Source: Acidobacteriota bacterium (lineage in GTDB: Bacteria > Acidobacteriota > Terriglobia > Terriglobales > Acidobacteriaceae). From it: a stretch of DNA of 64,000 nucleotides. Positions 18,184-26,495 of this stretch are shown here, one piece after another. Numbering within the stretch: position 1 is the stretch's first letter; each line of letters begins with the position of its first letter. Both the position numbers and the translations under genes were made by a program. The notes under the pieces are model-generated. The model was not told the origin of the DNA and searched no databases. It was given only the letters and a program-made list of their open reading frames with translations. The DNA is taken from contig JAFDVQ010000006.1 in assembly GCA_018268915.1 (NCBI GenBank), positions 1-64,000 of the forward strand, read 5' to 3'.

Positions 18184-20139
18184 ATGAAGCAGCTTCGACT
18201 GTTCCTCGCGTGTGTTGCCTTCGCGCTCGGAATCGCATCGGCAACCACGCAGCAGCCTTCGAGCCAGAAGCCCAAGCCGTCTCCGACAGAACAGCCGGGC
18301 GGAATGGGCGGCATCTCCTCAGCCGGCACCTTCGCTCCCGTCTACGACGAACACAAGCGCCCTATCACCGCCGGCGGTACCGTTGAAAAAGGTCCGATCA
18401 TCTTCGAGGACGCCACCAAAGCCTCGGGCCTGAGCACATGGCAACACGTCATGGGCACAAAGCAGAAGAAGTACATCCTCGAGACCGACGGTTCCGGCGT
18501 CGGCCTCATCGACTACGACAACGATGGGTGGCTCGACATCTATCTCGTCAACGGCTCAACCTATGAAGCTCTCTCCGGCAAGAAGACTTCGCCCCACGCC
18601 TCACTCTTTCATAACAACCACGACGGCACATTCAATGACGTTGCCTCGAAAGCCGGCGTGGCAAACGATCGCTGGGGCTTTGGCGTAGCTATCGGCGACT
18701 ACGACAACGATGGATGGCCCGACATCTTCGTAGGCAACTTCGGTCACAATCGCCTATACCGCAACAACCATAACGGAACATTTACTGACGTCGCAGAAAA
18801 AGCCGGCATCACCCTCGGCAACTGGTCCGACGGCGCAACCTGGGGCGACTACGATGGCGATGGACGTCTCGATCTCTTCATCTCCGGCTACGTTCATTAC
18901 GACTTGAACCATCAGCCCGAGTCGCTAAACACCGGCGGCGTTGCTTTCTCCTTCTGCCAACTTCACGGCATCCCCGTGATGTGCGGACCGCGCGGACTGC
19001 CAGGCGAAGGCGATCATCTCTTCCATCAAAACGCCGACGGTACATTTACCGACGTCAGCGTGAAAGCCGGCGTCGCCGATCCCGGCCACTACTACGGCTT
19101 CACCACGATCTTCGTCGATGTCAACAACGACGGCCGCCCCGATCTTCTCGTCGCCAACGACTCCAATCCCAACTATCTCTATCTCAACAAAGGTGACGGC
19201 ACCTTCGAGGATCGCAGCTACGTCTCAGGCTTCGCCCTCAATAATGATGGCCGCGAAATCGCTTCGATGGGACTTGGCGTCGGCGACTACAACAACGACG
19301 GCCGCGTCGACCTCGTCGTCACCGATTTCTCCGATGACTACAAAACCCTGTACCACAACGATGGAGAAGGCAGTTTTACCGAACTCGGCAGTGAGGCAGG
19401 CATCGCGCAGGTCCCCGTTCCCTTCGTCGGATGGGGCGTCGGCTTTCCCGACTTCGACAACGATGGCTGGAAAGACATCATGATGATCAACGGCCACGTC
19501 TATCCCCAGGTCGACGAACACGACTGGGGAACGACGTTCGCTCAGCGCCCGATCCTCTTCCGCAATCTCCGCAACGGAAAGTTCGAATACGTTCCCGCGG
19601 TGAAAGGCTCAGGCCTCGCCACTCTCACCTCAGGCCGCGGCGCGGCATTCGGCGATCTCTTCAACAACGGAAAGCTCGACGTCGTCATCAACCCCATCGA
19701 CGGCCCGCCGGTCCTGCTCAAAAACGTCGATCCCGATCAGCATCACTGGGTTGAACTCAAGCTCATCGGTGGCAGCAACGCTGCAAACGGCAAAACCAGT
19801 CCCCGCGACGCCGTCGGCGCAACAATCTATCTGACTGCCAACGGCATCAGGCAGCGCGAAGATGTCATGAGCGGTGGCAGCTTCATCTCTTCGAACGACC
19901 AGCGGCCTCACTTCGGGCTCGGTGACGCCACCGACGCAGGCACCGCCGAGATTCACTGGCCTTCAGGCGCCAACGAGACCGTCAAACTCCCCGCCATCGA
20001 CCGCATCTTCACCATTACCGAAGGCAAAGGCATCACCGGCGTCCTCTGCGCAAAACAACCCTGCACAACAAAGTCCCGCCTCACAGCGCCACACATCTCC
20101 CGCCCCACGGGTGAATCGGGCCCCGCACGACAAAAATGA
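18184..20139 (+). CDS. secreted FG-GAP / ASPIC-UnbV (CRTAC) protein, copy 2
   Basis: A 651-residue paralogue of the preceding protein with the same order: signal peptide (LFLACVAFALGIASATT), a shared N-terminal motif KRPITAGG, a propeller with DYDNDGWLD-type loops, and an ASPIC/UnbV domain with the normal PRDAVGATIYL. The ATG at 18184 is four bases after the previous stop. Identity is high through the propeller but the signal peptides and tails differ. No partner such as a TonB receptor is adjacent. Confidence 0.92.
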   Translation: MKQLRLFLACVAFALGIASATTQQPSSQKPKPSPTEQPGGMGGISSAGTFAPVYDEHKRPITAGGTVEKGPIIFEDATKASGLSTWQHVMGTKQKKYILETDGSGVGLIDYDNDGWLDIYLVNGSTYEALSGKKTSPHASLFHNNHDGTFNDVASKAGVANDRWGFGVAIGDYDNDGWPDIFVGNFGHNRLYRNNHNGTFTDVAEKAGITLGNWSDGATWGDYDGDGRLDLFISGYVHYDLNHQPESLNTGGVAFSFCQLHGIPVMCGPRGLPGEGDHLFHQNADGTFTDVSVKAGVADPGHYYGFTTIFVDVNNDGRPDLLVANDSNPNYLYLNKGDGTFEDRSYVSGFALNNDGREIASMGLGVGDYNNDGRVDLVVTDFSDDYKTLYHNDGEGSFTELGSEAGIAQVPVPFVGWGVGFPDFDNDGWKDIMMINGHVYPQVDEHDWGTTFAQRPILFRNLRNGKFEYVPAVKGSGLATLTSGRGAAFGDLFNNGKLDVVINPIDGPPVLLKNVDPDQHHWVELKLIGGSNAANGKTSPRDAVGATIYLTANGIRQREDVMSGGSFISSNDQRPHFGLGDATDAGTAEIHWPSGANETVKLPAIDRIFTITEGKGITGVLCAKQPCTTKSRLTAPHISRPTGESGPARQK

Positions 20140-20309
20140 CTGTCATGCCGGGCGACCAACGGGAGCCGAGGGACCCGCAGTTGCTCTTCGCTGGTTCCAC
20201 TAACAAAGATTGGGAGCCCATCCAAGGGCCCGATTGGGTCGGATGCGACGGTGAGCTGGGCCGGGCTTCAGCACGGCGAACTGAAGAGATTCAAGTCAAG
20301 AACCGGCCC

Positions 20310-20353
20310 CGCCGGGTGGAATCTTCCGCACCCTGGATTGAATCCACCCGGCG
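20310..20353. repeat. stem-loop in a 289-base intergenic region
   Basis: CGCCGGGTGGA at 20310-20320 pairs perfectly with TCCACCCGGCG at 20343-20353 over a 22-base loop. It lies between convergent genes (stops at 20139 and 20429). There is no T-tract, so it is more like a palindromic intergenic repeat than a classical terminator. The remainder of 20140-20428 shows no gene. Confidence 0.5.
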
Positions 20354-20428
20354 TCGCGTCCGGTTGGTTTTGCGGTGATCCCGGCTGCCCCAATGTCCCA
20401 AGCCATGGATCCCGTGTGCCGGTAATCT

Positions 20429-21382
20429 CTAGAACACGCCTGCCAGAAAACTCTCTGCTGCATGTTCTTTGTGATGTAGCACGCCGCTCTCCGCCAGCAC
20501 CGCCGGCGAAAGCGTAATCACCGGGCAGTGCGAATGCGCGAGCACCTTGTAGACAATCCCATGCCGCGCTATCGCGGCAAAGGCCGACGCCCCATGCGCA
20601 CCCAGAATGATCAGGTCAGCCTGCTGGGCCCGGCTCTGATACAGTAACTCTTCCGTCGGATCGCCCGGAACCACGATGGTCTGAATCGAGATCCGGTCCC
20701 GCATCTCCTCCGGTATCAGGCACAGCACATCGGACTCGATCTCTTCAATCGTCCGTCCTGCCAGCACTTCGGCGCGATCCTGCGGCCGGATTACATGCTG
20801 GAGGATTAGCCGCGCATCGTGCTGCAATGCCACTTCAGCGGCGAATGTCGCGATCACATAGCTGCTTTCGATCAGGCTTACAGCACAGAGGACTGTACGA
20901 GTCGAAAAATTCCTGTATGCTCCGTCAACTACCTCCGGCCCTATCGTGAACACCGGCACGTTCGCACTGCGCAGCACCGCTTCCGCCACGGACCCAACCA
21001 GCAGTTTTCCTATCGGCCCCGGCGAATGCGTTCCCATCACAATTCGATCGATCGGGCGCTGCCGTACGTACTCAAGAATCTGATCTGCCGCCAGCCCGGG
21101 CCTGACCACCACCTCGCATTTGATTCCAGCATTGCGAGCCCGCTCGGCCAGCGGGTCCAGATGTTTGATGTCGGCGCGCGCGGCCGCTGCGTAATCGTAG
21201 TAGCGGATCCCCGAAGTCTCTGACGCTGCCACCACCAGCGTGTCGTACGCATGAAACAGAATGAGATCGGCTGCAGATTCACGCGCCTCCGCAAGTGCGA
21301 AGTTGAACGCGCGCTCATTCGCCGGAATTTCCGTTGCGAACAGGATGGTGGAAGGCTTGCTCCAACCCGCCTTGATGGCCAT
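20429..21382 (-). CDS. tandem-domain universal stress protein
   Basis: A 317-residue cytosolic protein with two UspA domains. Domain 1 (about 8-150) ends with an ATP-binding type motif (MGTHSPGPIGKLLVGSVAE). Domain 2 (about 160-300) has ILGAHGASAFA and a closing strand CPVITLS, and its loop is shorter, so its nucleotide binding is uncertain. Such proteins help survival under growth arrest or low oxygen. It is divergent from a radical SAM gene, and the shared 350-base spacer has two FNR/CRP-like palindromes, so induction under anaerobic or NO stress is a fair inference. Confidence 0.92.
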   Translation of the reverse strand: MAIKAGWSKPSTILFATEIPANERAFNFALAEARESAADLILFHAYDTLVVAASETSGIRYYDYAAAARADIKHLDPLAERARNAGIKCEVVVRPGLAADQILEYVRQRPIDRIVMGTHSPGPIGKLLVGSVAEAVLRSANVPVFTIGPEVVDGAYRNFSTRTVLCAVSLIESSYVIATFAAEVALQHDARLILQHVIRPQDRAEVLAGRTIEEIESDVLCLIPEEMRDRISIQTIVVPGDPTEELLYQSRAQQADLIILGAHGASAFAAIARHGIVYKVLAHSHCPVITLSPAVLAESGVLHHKEHAAESFLAGVF

Positions 21383-21459
21383 GGGAAACCTCCTTCGAGG
21401 TGATGAAAGATACTAGGCCCGTTGGACGCCTCGATCAGTGCTCTGGACCACAGAAAAAG

Positions 21460-21473
21460 GTGATTTAAATCAC
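21460..21473. promoter_or_regulatory. FNR/CRP-type palindrome, site 1
   Basis: GTGATTTAAATCAC is a perfect 14-base palindrome of the form GTGAT-N4-ATCAC, flanked by G and T. It lies 78 bases upstream of the universal stress protein start. FNR sites are TTGAT-N4-ATCAA, so a CRP/FNR-superfamily regulator is the likely ligand. Confidence 0.6.
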
Positions 21474-21602
21474 TCTTGCAGCCTTCAGCCGATCACGGTC
21501 AAGGCAGAGGTCCTCAACCTCAAATGACGGCGGGAGAACCTCTCAGTTAGCTGGATTTTGTACCCATACCAATTTTTTGTCTAGTGACCGCAGTCCCAGT
21601 CT

Positions 21603-21616
21603 GATGAATATTCATC
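21603..21616. promoter_or_regulatory. perfect palindrome GATGAATATTCATC
   Basis: A 14-base perfect palindrome located nine bases before FNR/CRP-like site 2. It could be an operator for a second regulator or part of a composite site. No family is assigned. Confidence 0.4.
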
Positions 21617-21624
21617 GCAATTTG

Positions 21625-21638
21625 GTGATCTGAATCAC
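21625..21638. promoter_or_regulatory. FNR/CRP-type palindrome, site 2
   Basis: GTGATCTGAATCAC has the same GTGAT-N4-ATCAC arms and the same flanks as site 1 (G before, T after). It lies 95 bases upstream of the radical SAM start. One site per divergent gene suggests co-regulation. Confidence 0.6.
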
Positions 21639-21732
21639 TGATTGCCCCATTCCGGTGGTGGTCTCCTGAATGCGACAAGGGGCGCTTACTCACTGTCTCT
21701 GAAAGCCGCTCCTGGAGGTTGGAGGCCGAACG

Positions 21733-22947
21733 ATGCAACAACCGATGCACCACATACCCGCCCGCGGCGGGCTTAACTACGACGAAGCGCCATTCCTCGC
21801 CATCTGGGAAGTCACACAATCCTGTGATCTTGCCTGCAAGCACTGCCGCGCAGCTGCCCAGCCCATCGCGCACCCCGATCAGCTCTCGACCTCCGAAGGC
21901 AAGGCACTCATCGACCAGATCGCCGCGATGCACATCCCCATCTTCGTCTTCACCGGCGGCGATCCGCTCAAGCGTCCCGACCTCTACGAGCTCATTCGCT
22001 ACTGCGACGAAAAGGGCGTCAAAGTCGCCGTCACGCCCAGCGCCACCCCTCTGCTCACGCGCGACGCCATCTTCAAGATGAAAGAGGCCGGAGTCGTTCG
22101 CCTCGGCATCTCCCTCGATGGCTCATCACCGGAGATTCACGACACGTTTCGCGGACTCCCCGGAGCGTGGGCCCGCACGATTCAGGCAGTCGAGTGGGCA
22201 GGCGAAGCGGGACTCCCCATCCAGGTACACACCACCATCAGCCGACACAACGCGCAGGACCTCGACAACCTCTGCGCCTTGTTCGAAAAATTGAACATCG
22301 TCATGTGGAACGTGTTCTTTCTCGTTCCTGTCGGACGCGGCCAGCTTAACGACCTGCTTAGCGGAGACGAGTTCGAACAGGTCTTTGGAAAGATCTACGA
22401 GCTATCCAACCGGGTCAGCTTCCAGATCAAGACCACCGAAGCGATGCACTATCGCCGCTACCTTCTCCAGCACAACCTCGAAGAGAAGAAGAAGGGCCAC
22501 GGACACCCCGGTTCACACCCGGCCAACGTCTCCCGAGAATACGAGCCCGGCGCTCCCGAAGCCGACGCCAAGACCCGCACCAAGAACTGGATGACGCGTC
22601 GCGTCAACGACGGCAAAGGCTTCCTCTTCGTCTCCCACGTGGGCAACGTCTATCCCAGCGGATTCCTTCCGATCCACGCCGGCAACATACGCGAGGATTC
22701 GCTTGCCAACATCTACCAGAACGCGCCGATTTTCAAAGCTCTTCGCGACACCAGTCGTCTTGAAAGAAAGTGCGGCGCATGCGAGTACAAGGAGATCTGC
22801 GGCGGCTCTCGCGCACGCGCCTACGCCATCACCGGCGATCCGCTCTCGCAGGAACCCTGCTGCATCTACCAGCCTAAAAACTGGGTCCCGCCCGACACCC
22901 CCGCGGTCTGCCAACCCGAACTCGCCGGCCCCCTCGTCACCCTCTAG
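21733..22947 (+). CDS. radical SAM/SPASM enzyme of the AhbD/NirJ-like group
   Basis: A 404-residue radical SAM enzyme. The S-adenosylmethionine [4Fe-4S] motif is CDLACKHC (Cys31, 35, 38), followed by TGGDPL. The C-terminal SPASM domain has CGACEYKEICGG and EPCC, expected to bind one or two extra clusters. Layout and motifs match the AhbD/NirJ group of haem or haem d1 biosynthesis and near relatives of unknown substrate. A central His/Lys-rich insertion (EEKKKGHGHPGSHP) is unusual. GGAGG precedes the ATG. The divergent USP gene and FNR/CRP-like sites suggest an oxygen- or NO-linked role. No other haem gene is adjacent, so the substrate is open. Confidence 0.88.
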   Translation: MQQPMHHIPARGGLNYDEAPFLAIWEVTQSCDLACKHCRAAAQPIAHPDQLSTSEGKALIDQIAAMHIPIFVFTGGDPLKRPDLYELIRYCDEKGVKVAVTPSATPLLTRDAIFKMKEAGVVRLGISLDGSSPEIHDTFRGLPGAWARTIQAVEWAGEAGLPIQVHTTISRHNAQDLDNLCALFEKLNIVMWNVFFLVPVGRGQLNDLLSGDEFEQVFGKIYELSNRVSFQIKTTEAMHYRRYLLQHNLEEKKKGHGHPGSHPANVSREYEPGAPEADAKTRTKNWMTRRVNDGKGFLFVSHVGNVYPSGFLPIHAGNIREDSLANIYQNAPIFKALRDTSRLERKCGACEYKEICGGSRARAYAITGDPLSQEPCCIYQPKNWVPPDTPAVCQPELAGPLVTL

Positions 22948-22958
22948 TCTCCAAAACA

Positions 22959-22994
22959 AAATCGAACTGCGGATTCTCTTCCGCAGTTCGATTT
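22959..22994. terminator. bidirectional terminator hairpin
   Basis: AAATCGAACTGCGGA pairs perfectly with TCCGCAGTTCGATTT over a six-base loop. It lies between the convergent radical SAM and Spy-like genes. The A/T ends serve as a U-tract on either strand. Confidence 0.85.
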
Positions 22995-23014
22995 CTGGCC
23001 CGAATATCTATTCC

Positions 23015-23434
23015 CTACTTACTATCCGCCGATCCCTGATCTGCATGCGGATGGTGCATCTCCGCCTCCATCGCATCCAGTTTCGTCTTCTGCTCATCAG
23101 TCAGATACTCACGCAGCTGTTTGTCCGCCTTCATCATGGTCGAATGCATCTGCGCATGCATCTGGTCAGGCGTCAGGCTCTTATCCTCGCCAACCTTCTG
23201 CAACCCGTCCTGCATTTCCTTCAAGATCGGTCGGGCCTTCTCCTGCTGCTCTGCCGTGAGTGTGAGCTTCCCGCTCAGCATCTTCAGATGCTGATCCAAG
23301 TCGGGCATCACCATCGCGTGTTCCGGAGGTACCGCCTTCTCCTGCGCGATCGTGGGAGATACCAATCCAAGCCCCGCGAACGCCGTTAATCCCACCAGCA
23401 CCGCTCGTCCAAGCCATCCAGCTTTCTTCACCAA
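23015..23434 (-). CDS. Spy/CpxP-like periplasmic LTxxQ protein
   Basis: A 139-residue exported protein with a signal peptide (AVLVGLTAFAGLGLVSPTIA). The mature part is helical with two LTxxQ-type motifs (LTAEQQEK and LTDEQKTK) and a His/Met-rich character (HAQMHSTMMK, EMHHPH). That fits the Spy/CpxP group of periplasmic chaperones or metal-stress proteins. The Met/His content suggests metal binding but is not proof. It is divergent from a TetR-type regulator, which may control it. Confidence 0.8.
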   Translation of the reverse strand: MVKKAGWLGRAVLVGLTAFAGLGLVSPTIAQEKAVPPEHAMVMPDLDQHLKMLSGKLTLTAEQQEKARPILKEMQDGLQKVGEDKSLTPDQMHAQMHSTMMKADKQLREYLTDEQKTKLDAMEAEMHHPHADQGSADSK

Positions 23435-23550
23435 CGTGACCTCCTTTTTGCCTACGACAAGTGCCTCTTCAGGCCTATGATTCGGACTGTACCCAGGAAT
23501 CTCCTGCGCGTCGAGAGCTCAACGCGCGTTGCTGAACAAAGAGGCCGGCG

Positions 23551-24204
23551 ATGTCCAGGAATGCGCCAAAGAAGAGCCGCGAGACCCTAGCGCTCAGCGA
23601 AAAATTCTCGCGCCCGGTCGACACGCTGTCCGCCATCGAGCCCGAGTCGATGCGCAATGCCGACGCCCGAGTCCGCCGCACGCGCATGCAACTCGGCACC
23701 GCACTTCTCAATCTCGTTATCGAGAAGCCCATCGCCGACGTCACCGTGCAGGACGTGCTCGACCGCTCCGGCGTTGGACGCTCCACCTTCTATCTCCACT
23801 ACACCGACATCGGCGACCTGCTCCTGAGCCAGCTCGATATGTTCTGCGAAACCATGAGCAATGTTCTCAGCGATCGCAAAGACAGATCGCACCGCGTCGT
23901 CCCTGTTGCCGAACTCTTCGCGCATATAGGCAATCACAATCCTCTCTACCGCGTCCTCACCGACTCCGGTCACGTAAAGGATTTCTATGAACTCGCCGAA
24001 GGTCATTTCGCTCGCGGCATCGAGCGCCGTCTCATCGAATCCGGTCGGCTCAAAGACACTCCGCCGCGCGAACTTGCCGCCCGAGCGACCGCCCTCTCCG
24101 GCAGCATGCTCGCGCTTCTCCGCTGGTGGCTCGACCGCGGCGAAAAAGAGAACCCGATGCAGATGGATAAGCTCTTCCACCAGCTGGTCTGGCCAAATCT
24201 TTAA
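23551..24204 (+). CDS. TetR/AcrR-family transcriptional regulator
   Basis: A 217-residue regulator. The HTH lies at about residues 42-85 (LLNLVIEKPIADVTVQDVLD, then SGVGRSTFYLHYTDIGDLL), the classic TetR pattern. The first 40 residues are an extra polar arm. The C-terminal helical domain should bind a ligand and dimerise. The ATG at 23551 is used; ATG at 23650 (MRNADAR) is an alternative that removes the arm. It diverges from the Spy-like gene 116 bases away and may repress it or itself. Confidence 0.88.
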   Translation: MSRNAPKKSRETLALSEKFSRPVDTLSAIEPESMRNADARVRRTRMQLGTALLNLVIEKPIADVTVQDVLDRSGVGRSTFYLHYTDIGDLLLSQLDMFCETMSNVLSDRKDRSHRVVPVAELFAHIGNHNPLYRVLTDSGHVKDFYELAEGHFARGIERRLIESGRLKDTPPRELAARATALSGSMLALLRWWLDRGEKENPMQMDKLFHQLVWPNL

Positions 24205-24254
24205 TCCCTGGTCCCTTATTCCCTGCTTCTCGTTCCCTCGGTCCCTGCTTCTCG
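24205..24254. repeat. degenerate TCCCTG/TCCCTT repeat
   Basis: The words TCCCTGG, TCCCTTATT, CCCTGCTTCTCG, TCCCTCGG and TCCCTGCTTCTCG follow one another in 50 bases. A similar run lies at 34369-34412 and, reversed, at 42226-42247. It sits between the TetR gene and the next gene. Confidence 0.55.
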
Positions 24255-24267
24255 TATACTGCTCCCC

Positions 24268-24960
24268 ATGCCGACAGACCCCGTCGAAGAATGGCGTCGC
24301 CTCTCTACGCTCTACAGCGAGATGGGCGATATCGAGATCGAAGAACTTGCGAATCAGATTAGCGACCTCACGCCCAACGCTCAGGAAATCCTCCGCGAAG
24401 AACTGAAGAAGCGAGGAATCACCGCTGGAGCGGAGGCGAAACAACTGAGGACCCCTTTTGATGGGAGCGTTCCGGCAACGCATTGGGTCCAGGAGTACGG
24501 CACGGCGGCCGATCGTGAATTCGATCCGTCCGGAAAAGACGGAGTTCTCGATTACACGTGGAAAGTCGCACTCTGTCGTTGCGAGTCCATCGACGAAGCT
24601 GCAGCGCGATCAGAGATGTTGCGCCGCGCAGGGATAGATTCCTGGATTCAACGCCCCGGCGCCCGATTTGTGGTTCCCTGGACCGAACTTGGCGTAGGTG
24701 ACATCCAGATCAATGTTGGTGCAGATCAGCTCGATCACGCTCGAGTCATCCTCGAGCAGCCAATACCCCAGGACATCATCGACCAGCTGCACGAAGAAGC
24801 TTCAACTCCGCAATATGAACTCCCTACCTGTCCCAAATGCGGCGCGCCCGACCCCACCCTCGAATCCGTCGAGCCCTCCAACAACTGGCTCTGCGAATCC
24901 TGTGATCACACCTGGTCCGATCCGATTCCCGACAAACCCGCAGACTCAATTGAGCCCTAG
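24268..24960 (+). CDS. hypothetical protein with C-terminal zinc ribbon
   Basis: A 230-residue protein. The N-terminal third is helical (WRRLSTLYSEMGDIEIEELA). The middle (around 90-165) resembles a ferredoxin-like signal-transducing DUF2007 domain (the ALCRCESIDEAAARSEMLRRAG stretch, split here by motif). The C-terminus carries a zinc ribbon, CPKCG and CESC, 22 residues apart. It is cytosolic. It is convergent with, and overlaps by four bases, the next gene. Function unknown. Confidence 0.75.
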   Translation: MPTDPVEEWRRLSTLYSEMGDIEIEELANQISDLTPNAQEILREELKKRGITAGAEAKQLRTPFDGSVPATHWVQEYGTAADREFDPSGKDGVLDYTWKVALCRCESIDEAAARSEMLRRAGIDSWIQRPGARFVVPWTELGVGDIQINVGADQLDHARVILEQPIPQDIIDQLHEEASTPQYELPTCPKCGAPDPTLESVEPSNNWLCESCDHTWSDPIPDKPADSIEP

Positions 24961-25994
24961 TTCCCCTTCGTACTCTCCGTCTTCTTCGTCCCCGTCCACA
25001 TTCCGTCAGCACGTCCTTCGACGCGGATGCGCCCCTTTGCTTTATCGCCATCGATCCAGCCATCCATGAAGGCAGTTGTCGGACCGGGCGCACCATCGTT
25101 CATTCCCTCAGGCCATTCAAACGGAAACGATAACTCCACATATCCATCCCGCCAAGTTCCAGTCACCGGAACCGTCTTTCCCGGCTCTAGCTCTGCAGTC
25201 CCGCTCAATTTGTTTCCATCGCGCGTCAGCTTCAACGAAGTCTCGAATCCAATGGCATCGGTTCCCGCCTTCACATCCCACATCCCGCTTGCATCCGAGC
25301 CATTCTTGATCGGAGCAGCCGGCGCTGGCGTGATCTTCAGGTTCGTGAAGTAGGACTCCTCCTGCGGGTACACCCACAGGCCGATCGCGCCATGCAGATT
25401 GGCTCCCTTCAGCCCATCCACCACAAGGCCCGGCTTCGCCGACCCATTCACATACAGCCGAGCCACCCGACCGGCCACTTCGATCTTGAGGTGAGTCCAC
25501 TTCTCCGTCTCGATTTCCCCATAGCTCTCGTAGACGAAGGGCCACTCGCGTCTCAGCTTGTACCATCCGTATCCCGGCTCAGCGGAGTACTGCAGCGCGT
25601 GATTCCTCTGCGCCTGGTTCTCTGCCAGCGCATTCTTCGGCCGCAGATAGAAGAGCTCGTACTCGGATCCATCCTGCTTAGAGCGGAACATCAATCCCGT
25701 GAAGCCCGGCATCCGCACACCCGGAGGCGTCAGCACCTTCACCGCTACATCGACGTCGATCGTCCCATCCTGAAGATCCGTCCCGGGCAGAAGCGCAAAT
25801 CCCGCCTTGTCCTCATTCGACAGCGTGGTCACCAGAACCGCCTTCCGGCCCTGGTAGGTTGCCGGAGCGAACTTCACCCCATGGGCCTCCATGCCCGACC
25901 CGTCGGCCAGCGGCAAATTCTGCGCCTGCTGGCCTACAGCGACTGCCGTGACGGATATCAACGCCACCATCACACCCAGCTTCAAACGCCTCAC
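24957..25994 (-). CDS. secreted hypothetical with concanavalin-like domain
   Basis: A 345-residue protein with a signal peptide (LGVMVALISVTAVAVG). Residues of about 40-230 look like a LamG / DUF1080-type jelly roll (the stretches GTIDVDVAVKVL, FTGLMFRSKQDGSEYELFYL and THLKIEVAGRVARLYVNG). The last 110 residues form a second beta domain (SLKLTRDGNKLSGTAELE). Sugar binding or hydrolysis is possible, but catalytic residues cannot be named. The gene has a long leader and a good sigma-70-type promoter upstream. Confidence 0.78.
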   Translation of the reverse strand: MRRLKLGVMVALISVTAVAVGQQAQNLPLADGSGMEAHGVKFAPATYQGRKAVLVTTLSNEDKAGFALLPGTDLQDGTIDVDVAVKVLTPPGVRMPGFTGLMFRSKQDGSEYELFYLRPKNALAENQAQRNHALQYSAEPGYGWYKLRREWPFVYESYGEIETEKWTHLKIEVAGRVARLYVNGSAKPGLVVDGLKGANLHGAIGLWVYPQEESYFTNLKITPAPAAPIKNGSDASGMWDVKAGTDAIGFETSLKLTRDGNKLSGTAELEPGKTVPVTGTWRDGYVELSFPFEWPEGMNDGAPGPTTAFMDGWIDGDKAKGRIRVEGRADGMWTGTKKTESTKGN

Positions 25995-26249
25995 TTCGAG
26001 CCTCCTTGCTGCGCTGACTGCCGCCCTAGCTCAGCGAGTCGAGCCTCCCACATTGCACTCGGAAGTCAGAAGAGATTTGTCGTGAGCCAGACGCCTTTCG
26101 TGACGGTCCGGGCGGGATCGATGAGGGGGACCCGGGCCCTGTCCAAAAAGCAGGCTCTAAACGCGGAAAGAGCCGCCCGGCAACAGGGCAGCTCCTTCCT
26201 AGGGAGAATAGTTCCAACGGAGGCAAAACCATCAGAACTTTCTGGCTGC
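25995..26249 (-). ncRNA. candidate structured 5' leader
   Basis: About 249 bases separate the predicted transcription start from the ATG at 25994. The stretch has GC-rich paired segments, for example GAGCTGCCC / GGGCGGCTC and GGCCCGGGTCC / GGGCGGGATC. It matches no riboswitch that I can name. A short frame within it (26066-26278) begins upstream of the predicted start and is probably not translated. Confidence 0.35.
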
Positions 26250-26278
26250 ATAGTAGGGTCGGGGGAACGGAGTGTCAA
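26250..26278 (-). promoter_or_regulatory. sigma-70-type promoter
   Basis: On the minus strand TTGACA (26278-26273) is followed after exactly 17 bases by TACTAT (26255-26250). It is a near-consensus pair. The next gene on that strand starts at 25994. The rest of the 500-base gap (26279-26495) shows no gene. Confidence 0.7.
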
Positions 26279-26495
26279 GAATAAATCCGGTACATAATAA
26301 ACTACTTAAATTCAATTAGATACAAACTGCCTAATGCAGGAAGTTGTTCAAGTGTCTTCGCCCCATCTTCGCCTGAAACAGTGCTGGAAATGGCCTGTTT
26401 TTTCGGTGTTTTCTAGGGTTTAGCTCCGCTTTTCCACAGAAGAAAGGGGGCGTTTACCGTTCTGATGCACAACCCGCCCAGTTCCAGCGCCGGTC

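Noticed and set aside
26066..26278. 70-residue minus-strand ORF in the leader
   Set aside because: Its start lies upstream of the predicted transcription start and its composition is not protein-like.
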